A stretch of 33,810 bases of DNA from Pseudomonadota bacterium (lineage in GTDB: Bacteria; Pseudomonadota; Gammaproteobacteria; Burkholderiales; Burkholderiaceae_C), in the NCBI GenBank assembly GCA_031119395.1, contig JAVHYA010000039.1, positions 1-33,810 of the forward strand, in the 5' to 3' direction. The notes under the pieces are model-generated. The model was not told the DNA's origin. It worked only from the letters and a program-made list of their open reading frames with translations, and ran no database searches. The position numbers and the translations under genes are program-made. Positions 24,341-31,733 of this stretch are shown here, one piece after another. The stretch's first letter is position 1. Every line of letters starts with the position of its first letter.

Positions 24341-25897
24341 GTGTCCGCTCCCGATCTCCCTCCGCTCCATGGCGAAGACGACCGCTGGACGCAGGCCGCC
24401 GGCGGGTTGCTGCTGGCCTTCGGGGCCTCGGCCGTGTGCTGCTACGACACCGAAGAGCGCGTGCGCGCCTGGAACGCGCGCTATCTCGATTTCTTTCCCG
24501 AAATGCGCGACCTCGTTCGCGTCGGCCTGCCCGTGGCCGACACGATCCGGCCCTTCCTGCAGCGCCAGCACCCCGACGCCGGCGCGGCCGAACTCGATGC
24601 CGCGCTGGCCAATGCCCTGTGGCGCCACAGCCATGAGGAGGGGCCGCTGCGCTACCAGCGGGCCGACAGCGGCCGCTGGCTGGAGCTGCGCATGTTTCCC
24701 CTGCCGGGCGGGCGGATCAAGCTGTGGACCGACATCACGCACAGCGGGATCGGAGGCACCGATGCGAGCGTGCTGCTGGAACTGCTCACGGTCACCAACC
24801 TCGGCGTCATCCTGCACGACGCCCAGGGGCAGTTGCGCTACGCGAACTCCCGCTTCTTCTCCGAGCACTTCCTGCCGGTGTTGCGCGAGGTGCCCGACAT
24901 CCGCGAGCGCCACGTGCAGGGCGACTACTGGCGCCGCTACTCGGCGATGTTCGAACCCTCCGACGCCTTCCGCGCGCTGTGCGACAGCCGGCATGGCGGT
25001 CCGCTGCCCGTGCCCGTGACGCTGCGCGGCACCACCGGCCGCAGCTACCGCATCGAGGAGCACCCCCTGCACGGCGGCATCGCCTCGCTGTGGACCGACG
25101 TGACCGACCTGGCCGACCGCGAGCAGGCGCTGGCGCAGGCGCATGCCGAACTGGCAGGCCTGAACGCGCAGTTGCGGCGCATGGCCCTGACCGATCCGCT
25201 CACGGCCCTGCCCAACCGCCGCGCACTCGAACTGGCCCTGGCGCAAAGGAGCGACGTGACGGCGATCGCCCTCGTCGACGTCGACCACTTCAAGGCCATC
25301 AACGACCGCTTCGGCCACGAGGCCGGCGACACCGTGATGGCCGAGGTCGCGAGCCGGCTCGCCGGCGCACTGGCGCCGCAGGAACTGCTGGGGCGGCTGG
25401 GCGGCGACGAGTTCGCCATGCTGCTGCACAGCGCCGGCGAGGCCGAGACGCTCGCGCGCGCCGACGCCCTGCGACGGGCGGTGAGCGCACGGCCCGTGGA
25501 CCTGGGCCACGACGCGCTGGTCGTCACCGTCAGCGTCGGGGTCGCGGCCGGCGAGGCATCGGGCGCCCCCGCGGAGTTGCTCCGGCGCGCCGACATGGCC
25601 CTGCTCGGCGCCAAGGCGCAGGGACGCGACATGGTCGGCCATGCGCCCGCGCCGACGCCTGTTCGCGCCGGCATCGCCGACGCGCCGTCCGCGGCGACGG
25701 CCGACCCGCGCCTGGCCGCCGATGTCGGCCTCGAGCCCGCGGCCCTGGCCGCCCGCCACGGCGCGCAGCATCCGGTGTTCACGCGCGCGCGCTGGGCCGA
25801 AGCCCAGCGCCAGGGGCTGACGCTCGACCACTACTGGGGCTGGGTGCACTACAACCTGGGCCTGTCGGCCGCAGGCGACGGAGGCGCTACTGGATGA
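24341..25897 (+). CDS. PAS-PAS-GGDEF diguanylate cyclase
   Basis: A 518-aa soluble signalling protein. Two PAS-fold-7-like sensor repeats (about 15-135 and 140-265) both end in a similar element (LWTDITHSG, LWTDVTDLAD), then a short coiled coil (ADREQALAQAHAELAGLNAQLRR cut by its motif) leads to a GGDEF domain from MALTDPLTALPNRRAL (about 285) to about 440. The active-site motif G354-G-D-E-F is intact, so it should make cyclic di-GMP from two GTP. The RxxD inhibitory site five residues before GGDEF is absent (APQE there), so product inhibition through the I-site is not expected. A C-terminal extension of about 70 aa ends in an aromatic block (HYWGWVHYN). Start GTG 24341. It has no membrane segment. 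The 3' end overlaps the convergent CoA-transferase by 11 bp. Confidence 0.88.
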   Translation: MSAPDLPPLHGEDDRWTQAAGGLLLAFGASAVCCYDTEERVRAWNARYLDFFPEMRDLVRVGLPVADTIRPFLQRQHPDAGAAELDAALANALWRHSHEEGPLRYQRADSGRWLELRMFPLPGGRIKLWTDITHSGIGGTDASVLLELLTVTNLGVILHDAQGQLRYANSRFFSEHFLPVLREVPDIRERHVQGDYWRRYSAMFEPSDAFRALCDSRHGGPLPVPVTLRGTTGRSYRIEEHPLHGGIASLWTDVTDLADREQALAQAHAELAGLNAQLRRMALTDPLTALPNRRALELALAQRSDVTAIALVDVDHFKAINDRFGHEAGDTVMAEVASRLAGALAPQELLGRLGGDEFAMLLHSAGEAETLARADALRRAVSARPVDLGHDALVVTVSVGVAAGEASGAPAELLRRADMALLGAKAQGRDMVGHAPAPTPVRAGIADAPSAATADPRLAADVGLEPAALAARHGAQHPVFTRARWAEAQRQGLTLDHYWGWVHYNLGLSAAGDGGATG

Positions 25898-27095
25898 CCC
25901 CGGCCTCCTGCAGCGCCGTGATCCGGGCGTCGTCGTAGCCGAATTCCCGAAGCACCTCGCGGGTCTGCTCGCCGACCTTCGGCGCCGGCGAGGATGCGAA
26001 CGGTGCCTCCCCGTCGAAATGGATCGGCAGGCCCAGGGAGCGGGTCCGGCCGCCGGCACCGTGCTCGACCTCGACCACCATCGAGATCGCCTTGGACTGC
26101 GGATGCTCCATCGCCTGCCCGACGTCGTGCACCGGACCGACCGGCACCCCCGCACGGTCGAGCACCTCGACCCAGTGCTCGGCCGTGTGCGTGCTCAGCG
26201 CCTCGGTGATCAGCGCCTCCAGCTCGGCCTGGTGCCCCAGGCGGTCGCGCCCGGTGGTGAAGCGCGCATCGTGCAGCCACTCCGGATGGCCCAGGACCTC
26301 GGCGATGCGAAGCCAGTTGGCCTGGTTGCCACCGCCCAGCGCGATGGCGCCCTCCTTGCAGCGGAAGGTCTGGTAGGGCGCGATCAGCGGGTGCGAGGTG
26401 CCCATCGGCCGGGCGATCGTGCCATCGTGGAAATAGGCGGCCGCGAACCAGTACATCTGCTGCAGTGAGGCCTGCAGCAGCGAGGTCTCGACCCGGCTGC
26501 CCACGCCGGTGCGCAGGCGCTTCACGTAGGCAGCCATGCAGCCCAGTGCGGCCAGGATGCCGGCGTTGATGTCGGCCACCGAATTGCCGGGCTTGGCCAG
26601 TTCGCCGTCCTTGCTGCCCGTCACGCTGATCAGGCCGGAGAAGGCCTGGAGCACCAGGTCGAAGCCGCCCTTGTCGCTGAGCGGGCCGTTCGGCCCGTAG
26701 CCGCTGATGGAGCAGTAGACCAGTTGCGGGTTGACGGCGCGCAGCTGTTCGTAGCCCAGGCCCAGCGCGTCCATCTTCCCGCGGCGGAAGTTCTCCGTGA
26801 CGATGTCGCAGCGCCGGGCCAGCGTCTTGATGATCTCCCGGCCCGCCTCCTTGCGGATGTCGACGGCAACGGAGCGCTTGCCCCGGTTGAGCATCACGAA
26901 GCCGGGCGCCAGGCCCGGGTCGCCGGGGCGGGCGTAGCCCCGGGCGTCGTCGCCGGCGGGGAACTTCTCCACCTTGATGACCTCGGCCCCCATGTCGGCC
27001 AGCATCAGCCCGCAGGTCGGGCCGGCCATGATCTGCGAGAGCTCCAGGACGCGGACGCCCGCGAGCGGCAGGTCGGGGTTGCGTGCCGCGCCCAT
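25887..27095 (-). CDS. class III CoA-transferase (CaiB/BaiF family)
   Basis: A 402-aa family III CoA-transferase, which moves CoA from an acyl-CoA donor to a carboxylic acid acceptor. LAGVRVLELSQIMAGPTCG and MLADMGAEVIKVEKF open the Rossmann part, RGKRSVAVDI and NFRRGKMDALGLGYE follow, and D175 in SVADINAG aligns with the catalytic Asp169 of CaiB/formyl-CoA transferase. It is the last gene of the Bug-crotonase-CoA-transferase operon, its ATG sharing one base with the crotonase stop (TGATG), so translation is likely coupled. With the crotonase, it suggests activation and then hydration or isomerisation of a carboxylate captured by the Bug receptor. The substrate is not known. Confidence 0.93.
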   Translation of the reverse strand: MGAARNPDLPLAGVRVLELSQIMAGPTCGLMLADMGAEVIKVEKFPAGDDARGYARPGDPGLAPGFVMLNRGKRSVAVDIRKEAGREIIKTLARRCDIVTENFRRGKMDALGLGYEQLRAVNPQLVYCSISGYGPNGPLSDKGGFDLVLQAFSGLISVTGSKDGELAKPGNSVADINAGILAALGCMAAYVKRLRTGVGSRVETSLLQASLQQMYWFAAAYFHDGTIARPMGTSHPLIAPYQTFRCKEGAIALGGGNQANWLRIAEVLGHPEWLHDARFTTGRDRLGHQAELEALITEALSTHTAEHWVEVLDRAGVPVGPVHDVGQAMEHPQSKAISMVVEVEHGAGGRTRSLGLPIHFDGEAPFASSPAPKVGEQTREVLREFGYDDARITALQEAGVIQ

Positions 27096-27892
27096 CAGGC
27101 CCCCGTGAAGCGCGGCGTGCGCTTCTCGGCGAAGGCCGCCAGCGCCTCGGCGATGTCGCGCGTCTTCAGGCTCGCGACATGGGCCGCCTGGGCCGACGCC
27201 TCGTCGTACTCCATGCGGCCGATCTCGTTGAGCGTGGCCTTCATCGTCACCAGCGGGATGGGCGCCTGCGCCAGCAGCTCGTCGATCCACTTGCGCAGCT
27301 CGGTGTCGAGCGAGTCGGGCGGCACCAGCGCGTCGAGGTAGCCGATGCGCAGCATCTCCTCGGCCTGCAGGGTGCGCGATGTGAGGAACAGGCGCTTGGC
27401 CGCCCCCAGGCCCAGGCGCGACACCCAACGGCGCAGCCCGTGCGGGTAGTAGTGCAGCCCCAGGCGCGCCGCCGGCATGAACATGCGCATGCCCTCGACG
27501 CCGATGCGGAAGTCGCAGGCCAGCGTCAGGTCGGTCGAGCCGCCGTACACCGGGCCGTGCAGCCGGGCGATGGTGATGGCCCGGGCGTTCTCGATGTCGT
27601 CGGTGAACTGCTGGAACTGGTTCTCGCCGGATGCCGCCGAGGCCCCCAGGCGTCCCAGGTCGAAACCGGAGCTGAAGCTGGTGCCGGTGCTGGCGAACAC
27701 GATGACGCGGACGTCGCGGTTCGCCTCCAGCTCGGCCAGGTAGCCGCGCAGCACGCCGAGATCCTCGGGCTCGATCCGGTTGTGCGTCGCCGGGCGGCGC
27801 AGGGTGATGGTGGCCACGGCGCCGTCGATGGCCAGCGCGGGGCTGGCGGGTGCAGTGGCAAGGGAAGAAGAAGTAGGCGTTTCGGTGCGCAT
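27095..27892 (-). CDS. enoyl-CoA hydratase/isomerase family protein
   Basis: A 265-aa crotonase-fold protein. The CoA/oxyanion segments are GTSFSSGFDLG (70-80) and GPVYGGSTDLTLACDFRIG (113-131). The two glutamates of standard enoyl-CoA hydratase are not kept: the first aligns with D121 and the second with A141 (FMPAARLGL in place of the usual PEVNLGL). Therefore water addition by the normal mechanism is unlikely, and isomerase, decarboxylase, hydrolase or dehalogenase chemistry is possible. It lies 25 bp downstream of the Bug receptor and overlaps the CoA-transferase by one base. The Ser/Thr/Ala-rich first 20 residues are poorly conserved in the family, so the true start may be slightly later. 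Confidence 0.87.
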   Translation of the reverse strand: MRTETPTSSSLATAPASPALAIDGAVATITLRRPATHNRIEPEDLGVLRGYLAELEANRDVRVIVFASTGTSFSSGFDLGRLGASAASGENQFQQFTDDIENARAITIARLHGPVYGGSTDLTLACDFRIGVEGMRMFMPAARLGLHYYPHGLRRWVSRLGLGAAKRLFLTSRTLQAEEMLRIGYLDALVPPDSLDTELRKWIDELLAQAPIPLVTMKATLNEIGRMEYDEASAQAAHVASLKTRDIAEALAAFAEKRTPRFTGA

Positions 27893-27917
27893 GGGAAGGT
27901 CCTGGAAAGGGCTCGGA

Positions 27918-28964
27918 TCAATCGAACTGGAGGTGCTGGGTACGGATGACTTCGCCCCACTTGCGCTGGTCGCGCTTGACCAGCGCCGCCGCTTCCGCGG
28001 GCGTCGACGGCTCGGTGTTGCTGCCCTGCTCCGCGAGCTTCTGCTGGACGGCCGGCGCCGCGAGCGCGGCGTTGAGCGCCTCGTTCAATTTGGCGACGAC
28101 GGGTGCGGGCAGGCCCTTGGGTGCCGCCAGCACGAACCATCCTTCGGCGTCGTAGCCCGGCACGCCCTGCGAGGCGATGGGCTTCACGCCCGGCAGCAGG
28201 GCCACCTCGCGGTCGGAGGTCACGGCCAGCGCGCGCAGCTTGCCGGCCTTGACGAAGGGCGCCGCCGGCGCAATGGTGGAGAAGGACACTTTCACTGCCC
28301 CGGCCATGACGTCCTGCAGCGCCGGTGCGGCCCCCTTGTACGGGACATGCAGCATCGAGACCTGGGTGCTCGCCTGCAGCAGCTCCGACGACATCTGATG
28401 GATGGTCCCGATGCCCGAGGTGGCGTAGCTCAGGCCGCCCGGCTTGGCGCGGGCCAAGGCCAGCAGCTCCTGCAGCGTGTTCGCGGGAACGCTGGGATGC
28501 ACCAGCACGGCAAGCGGCGAGCGCGAGACGATGCCCAGGTAGCTCAGCGAGGTGGCCGGGTCGTAGCTCACCTTGCGGGCATTGGGAATGATGGTGAGCG
28601 GCGCGCCGTCGATCAGCCCGATGGTCAGCCCGTCGGCCGGCGCATTGGCCACGGCCTCGACGCCGATGGCCCCGCCGGCCCCCGGCCGGTAGTCCACCAC
28701 CACCGGCTGGCCCAGCACCTTCTCCATCTGCGGCGCCAGGTCGCGGGCCACCGCGTCGGCGGCTCCGCCCGGCGTGTATCCCAGGACCATCCGAAGGGGG
28801 CGTTGCGGCTTCCATTCCTGCGCGGTGGCGGGAGCGGCGCCCAGCGACACGAGCACGGCCGCCATGGCCGCGAGCGCCCATCCGGCGCGTGGGCCGGCTG
28901 TCGTCACCGGTTGGAGGGCGCTCGAGCCGCCCGATAGAATTTGCGACACCGCTTCTTTGTACAT
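27918..28964 (-). CDS. Bug-type periplasmic receptor (TctC family), CoA-transferase module
   Basis: A 348-aa TTT receptor: a hydrophobic export signal (GWALAAMAAVLVSLGAAPATAQ) then WKPQRPLRMVLGYTPGGAADAVAR, GAGGAIG, ADGLTIG and HVPYKGAAP, all Bug marks. The n-region before the hydrophobic core is long (about 28 residues). If the promoter at 28973-29001 is right, the ATG at 28964 would be almost leaderless; a GTG five codons in (28949) preceded by AAAGAAG is an alternative. It is the first gene of an operon with the crotonase and the CoA-transferase and is divergent from a GntR regulator. The ligand is likely the carboxylate that these enzymes use. Confidence 0.9.
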   Translation of the reverse strand: MYKEAVSQILSGGSSALQPVTTAGPRAGWALAAMAAVLVSLGAAPATAQEWKPQRPLRMVLGYTPGGAADAVARDLAPQMEKVLGQPVVVDYRPGAGGAIGVEAVANAPADGLTIGLIDGAPLTIIPNARKVSYDPATSLSYLGIVSRSPLAVLVHPSVPANTLQELLALARAKPGGLSYATSGIGTIHQMSSELLQASTQVSMLHVPYKGAAPALQDVMAGAVKVSFSTIAPAAPFVKAGKLRALAVTSDREVALLPGVKPIASQGVPGYDAEGWFVLAAPKGLPAPVVAKLNEALNAALAAPAVQQKLAEQGSNTEPSTPAEAAALVKRDQRKWGEVIRTQHLQFD

Positions 28965-28972
28965 TGAACGAC

Positions 28973-29001
28973 TCTATAAAAATATTTAGTACGCTGCTAA
29001 A
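28973..29001 (-). promoter_or_regulatory. promoter of the Bug-crotonase-CoA-transferase operon
   Basis: Minus strand: -35 TTTAGC (28996-29001), 17-bp spacer, -10 TATAGA (28973-28978). The start would be about 28966, only 2-3 nt from the annotated ATG. The -35 and spacer overlap the 28982-29004 palindrome, so a bound regulator would block polymerase. Confidence 0.5.
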
Positions 29002-29004
29002 TAT
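28982..29004. promoter_or_regulatory. probable GntR/FCD operator
   Basis: ATATTTAG-TACGCTG-CTAAATAT is a perfect 8-bp inverted repeat with a 7-bp centre, in the 51-bp AT-rich gap between the Bug operon and the gntR gene. It overlaps the leftward promoter and ends 11 bp before the gntR ATG, so it could serve both control of the operon and autoregulation. Confidence 0.7.
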
Positions 29005-29015
29005 ATTTCTTCACC

Positions 29016-29711
29016 ATGCAATTGCTATCAGGCAAAAACCCTGAGGCCGGTGGCTCGACGCTTGCCGAGGCCATCCGGATGGCGCTGATCAAGGACCTGG
29101 CGAGCGGCGCGATGCGCCCGGGCCACCCGATCGACGAAAAGGAACTCGGCGCGCGCTTCTCCACCTCGCGCACGCCGATCCGGGAGGCGATCCTGCAGTT
29201 GGCCGCGCAGGGCTTCGTGGTCATGAGCCCGCGCAGCGGCGCGAGCGTGCCGAAGCTGTCCATCCACATGCTGCGGGAGATGCTGGAGCTGCTGGGCGAG
29301 CTGGAAGCGATCGCGGCGGGGTATGCGGCACGGCGCATGAAGCCCGAGGAGCGCCAGCAACTGGAGCGCAGCGTCGACGCCTGCCGGCAGGCCGCCGCCA
29401 GCGACGACGCGGCCGCCTACGAGCGCGCGAACGACGATTTCCACCAACTGATCTACGACGGCTGCCGCAACGGCGCGCTGGTCGAACAGATCGTGACGCT
29501 GCGCACGCGCTGCGCGGCCTACACGATCCGCCGCTTCGAATCGCCAGGCCGCATGCAGCGTTCCGTCAAGGAGCACGAGGACGTGTGCCGCGCCATCGCG
29601 GACGCCGACTCCGGCGCCGCCCGCGAAGCGATGCTCGCGCACATCTCCATCGGGGGGAAGGACTTCGCCGAGTTCGTCAGTGGCCTGCCGCCGGAGCTGC
29701 TCGGCATCTAG
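29016..29711 (+). CDS. GntR family regulator, FCD (FadR) subfamily
   Basis: A 231-aa regulator with a winged helix-turn-helix (about 15-80; IDEKELGARFSTSRTPIREAILQLAAQGFV, spanning two helices) and an all-helical FCD ligand domain (about 90-220; metal/ligand histidines in NDDFHQLIYDGC, SVKEHEDVCRAI and LAHISIGG). It is divergent from the Bug-crotonase-CoA-transferase operon, with a perfect palindrome over the operon promoter, so it probably represses the operon until the pathway acid or its CoA ester binds. The stop codon TAG (29709-29711) is part of the left arm of the palindromic element at 29708-29851. Confidence 0.93.
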   Translation: MQLLSGKNPEAGGSTLAEAIRMALIKDLASGAMRPGHPIDEKELGARFSTSRTPIREAILQLAAQGFVVMSPRSGASVPKLSIHMLREMLELLGELEAIAAGYAARRMKPEERQQLERSVDACRQAAASDDAAAYERANDDFHQLIYDGCRNGALVEQIVTLRTRCAAYTIRRFESPGRMQRSVKEHEDVCRAIADADSGAAREAMLAHISIGGKDFAEFVSGLPPELLGI

Positions 29712-29851
29712 GGCCTGTTGACGCCACGCGAGGGCTTCGCGTTGCTTCGCCCAGGGGATGGATGCAATGCGCCTGCGCACGGCCCGGCCGAGGCCTCGCA
29801 GGCGCGGGCGACGCCGCAGGCGGCCCCTTGCCCAGCGTGTACAGGCCCTAG
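29708..29851. repeat. 144-bp palindromic (MITE-like) element between convergent genes
   Basis: The ends are perfect 11-bp inverted repeats, CTAGGGCCTGT (29708-29718) and ACAGGCCCTAG (29841-29851). Reading both arms inward, ACGC, GC-AGGG, TCGCCC and GCGCCTGCG recur in the same order, the last as a perfect 9-bp pair (29769-29777 with 29786-29794), so most of the element can fold into one long imperfect hairpin. The left arm supplies the TAG of gntR and the right arm the TAG of the argE-like gene. It has no ORF. It could be a miniature inverted-repeat element, a repeat of the REP/BIME kind, or a two-way terminator. Confidence 0.62.
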
Positions 29852-30945
29852 CCCGCGAGCGCCCAGCCGCCGGCGGCCTGCATGAAGCGGTCGGTGGCCG
29901 ACAGCTGGTCCGCCGCGATCCACTCGTCGGGCTGGTGCGCCTGGGCGATGGCGCCGGGGCCGCACACCACGGCCGGGATGCCCGCCCGCTGGAAGAAGCC
30001 GGCCTCGGTGCCGAAAGGCAGGTCGGCTTCCGGCCAGAGCGCGCCCAGCTCGCGCGCGGCCGCCACGGCCGCATCGCTGCCCCGGGCCGAGAGCGGCGGC
30101 ACGGCGGCCACCTGCTGCGCTTCGACCGTGACGCCGGGCGGCAGGCCGGCCAGCACTTCGCGGACCGCGTCGTGCACCAGCCGCGCCGTGGCCTCGTCCG
30201 GCGGCCGGCATTCCCACAGCACTTCGCAGCGGCCCGGCACGATGTTGATCGCGGTGCCCCCGTCGATGCGGCCGATGTTCAGGGTGGCGTGGCCGCCCTC
30301 GCGGGCGAAGCGGCGGCGCAGGCCGGCCAGGCGGGTGACCAGGTGCGCCGCGGGTTCGACGGCGCAGGCGCCCAGGGCCGGTTCGCTGGAGTGCGCGGCC
30401 AGCCCGGTGAAGAGGGCGCGGTGGCCGAGGAAGCCGCGGTGCCGCACGCCGATGCGCATCTGCGTCGGCTCGCCGACGATGGCCAGCGCGGGCGCCTGCT
30501 CCACCAGCCGTTCCACCAGGCTGGGAACGCCGAGGCAGCCGACCTCCTCGTCGTAGGAGATCACCAGGTGGATCGGGCGGCGCAAGGGCTGCCGCTGCCA
30601 GGCGGGCACCGCCGACAGGCAGGCGGCGATGAAGCCCTTCATGTCCACCGCGCCCCGTCCGTGCAGCCGGCCGTCGCGCTCGGCCAGGACGAAAGGGTCG
30701 GAGCGCCAGGCCTGTCCGGCGACGGGCACGACATCGCTGTGGCCCGAGAGCACCATCCCGCCCGCCGCGTCGGGGCCGATGCGGGCCAGCAGGTTGGCCT
30801 TGCGGCCGTCCTCGCTGGGCAGCAGCTGCGCGTCCACGCCGTGGCCGGCGAGGAAGTCCGCGACCCAGTGGATCAGGCCGAGGTTGGAGCGGTGCGAGGT
30901 GGTGTCGAAGCCCACGAGGCGCCGCAGGATCTCGGTGGTGGTCAT
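29848..30945 (-). CDS. argE: acetylornithine deacetylase-like M20 metallopeptidase
   Basis: A 365-aa di-zinc M20 deacylase. Metal and catalytic residues match ArgE: H69 and D71 (SGHSDVVP), D101 (GRGAVDMKG), E133/E134 (YDEEVG), E158 (VGEPT) and a late His (AHQPDEWI, about 337). The middle dimerisation lid (about 168-275) contains RGFLGHRALFTGLAAHSSEP. The predicted reaction is removal of acetyl from N2-acetylornithine in arginine biosynthesis; a related N-acyl amino acid substrate is possible because the neighbours are not arginine genes. It lies 28 bp downstream of the AlaX-like gene. The TAG stop is contributed by the palindromic element. Confidence 0.87.
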   Translation of the reverse strand: MTTTEILRRLVGFDTTSHRSNLGLIHWVADFLAGHGVDAQLLPSEDGRKANLLARIGPDAAGGMVLSGHSDVVPVAGQAWRSDPFVLAERDGRLHGRGAVDMKGFIAACLSAVPAWQRQPLRRPIHLVISYDEEVGCLGVPSLVERLVEQAPALAIVGEPTQMRIGVRHRGFLGHRALFTGLAAHSSEPALGACAVEPAAHLVTRLAGLRRRFAREGGHATLNIGRIDGGTAINIVPGRCEVLWECRPPDEATARLVHDAVREVLAGLPPGVTVEAQQVAAVPPLSARGSDAAVAAARELGALWPEADLPFGTEAGFFQRAGIPAVVCGPGAIAQAHQPDEWIAADQLSATDRFMQAAGGWALAG

Positions 30946-30973
30946 GCGAAGCGCCGCGCGGGAGCCGAGCCGT

Positions 30974-31702
30974 CTAGCGGGCCAGGCCGATCCGGATCCG
31001 CCGGTTGTGCTGCCCCTTGTTCTCGATCTTCAGGATGCGCAGCGGCGCCGACTGCGAGGTGTTCGACAGGTGCGTGCCGCCGCAGGCCTGCCGGTCCAGG
31101 CCCTCGATCTCGATGATCCGCGTGGTGCCGTCGGCCTGGCTGGGCGGTGCGACCGAGCGGCTGCGCAGCACGCCGGGCTCGCGTGCGAGCGCGGCGGCGT
31201 CGAGGTACAGCGCCTTCACCGGCCGGCCGTCCGCGATCAGGCCGTTGAGGGCCGGCTCGAGCGCGCGCAGCGCGTTGTTGTCCGCCGCGGGCAGGTCGAA
31301 GTCGATGCGGGCCGTGCCGTCGGCCGCCATCTGCACGCCGGTGACCAGCGAGCCCTCGAAGCGCTGGTAGACGAGCGCGTTGAGCAGGTGCAGGCCGGTG
31401 TGCAGCTGGCTCATCAGGAAGCGGAAGGCCGGGTCCACGTCCGCCACCACCCGGTCGCCGAGCACCCGGCCGGCGTCGGCGTCGTCGAAGCAATGCCAGG
31501 CGTTGGCGCCCTGCACCTCGATCCGGTCGATCCTCACGGTGCCGCCGCCTTCCCAGGCGAGCGTGCCGCGGTCGGCCAGCTGGCCACCGCCGCCCGGGTA
31601 GAAGAACGACCGGTCGAGCAGCACGGCGCCGGGGCGCCGGGCGACCACGCGGGCCTCGAAGCGCAGGCAGTCCGGATCGATGTGGCAGGGGTAGGGAGAC
31701 AT
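30974..31702 (-). CDS. alanyl-tRNA editing protein, AlaX type
   Basis: A 242-aa stand-alone editing domain related to the alanyl-tRNA synthetase editing module. Zinc ligands are H101 and H105 (QLHTGLHLLNAL), C207 and H211 (QACGGTHLS). The N-terminal FFYPGGGGQLADRGTL block is the OB/beta-barrel part found in AlaX of the longer type. It should hydrolyse Ser-tRNA(Ala) or Gly-tRNA(Ala) to protect against mistranslation. It sits 31 bp after the EamA gene and 28 bp before the argE-like gene, suggesting one operon. Such stand-alone editors often accompany transporters or metabolic genes in proteobacteria without a known link. Confidence 0.9.
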   Translation of the reverse strand: MSPYPCHIDPDCLRFEARVVARRPGAVLLDRSFFYPGGGGQLADRGTLAWEGGGTVRIDRIEVQGANAWHCFDDADAGRVLGDRVVADVDPAFRFLMSQLHTGLHLLNALVYQRFEGSLVTGVQMAADGTARIDFDLPAADNNALRALEPALNGLIADGRPVKALYLDAAALAREPGVLRSRSVAPPSQADGTTRIIEIEGLDRQACGGTHLSNTSQSAPLRILKIENKGQHNRRIRIGLAR

Positions 31703-31733
31703 CTTTCTTCCTCGTGAGGGCCGCGCGGCCCGC

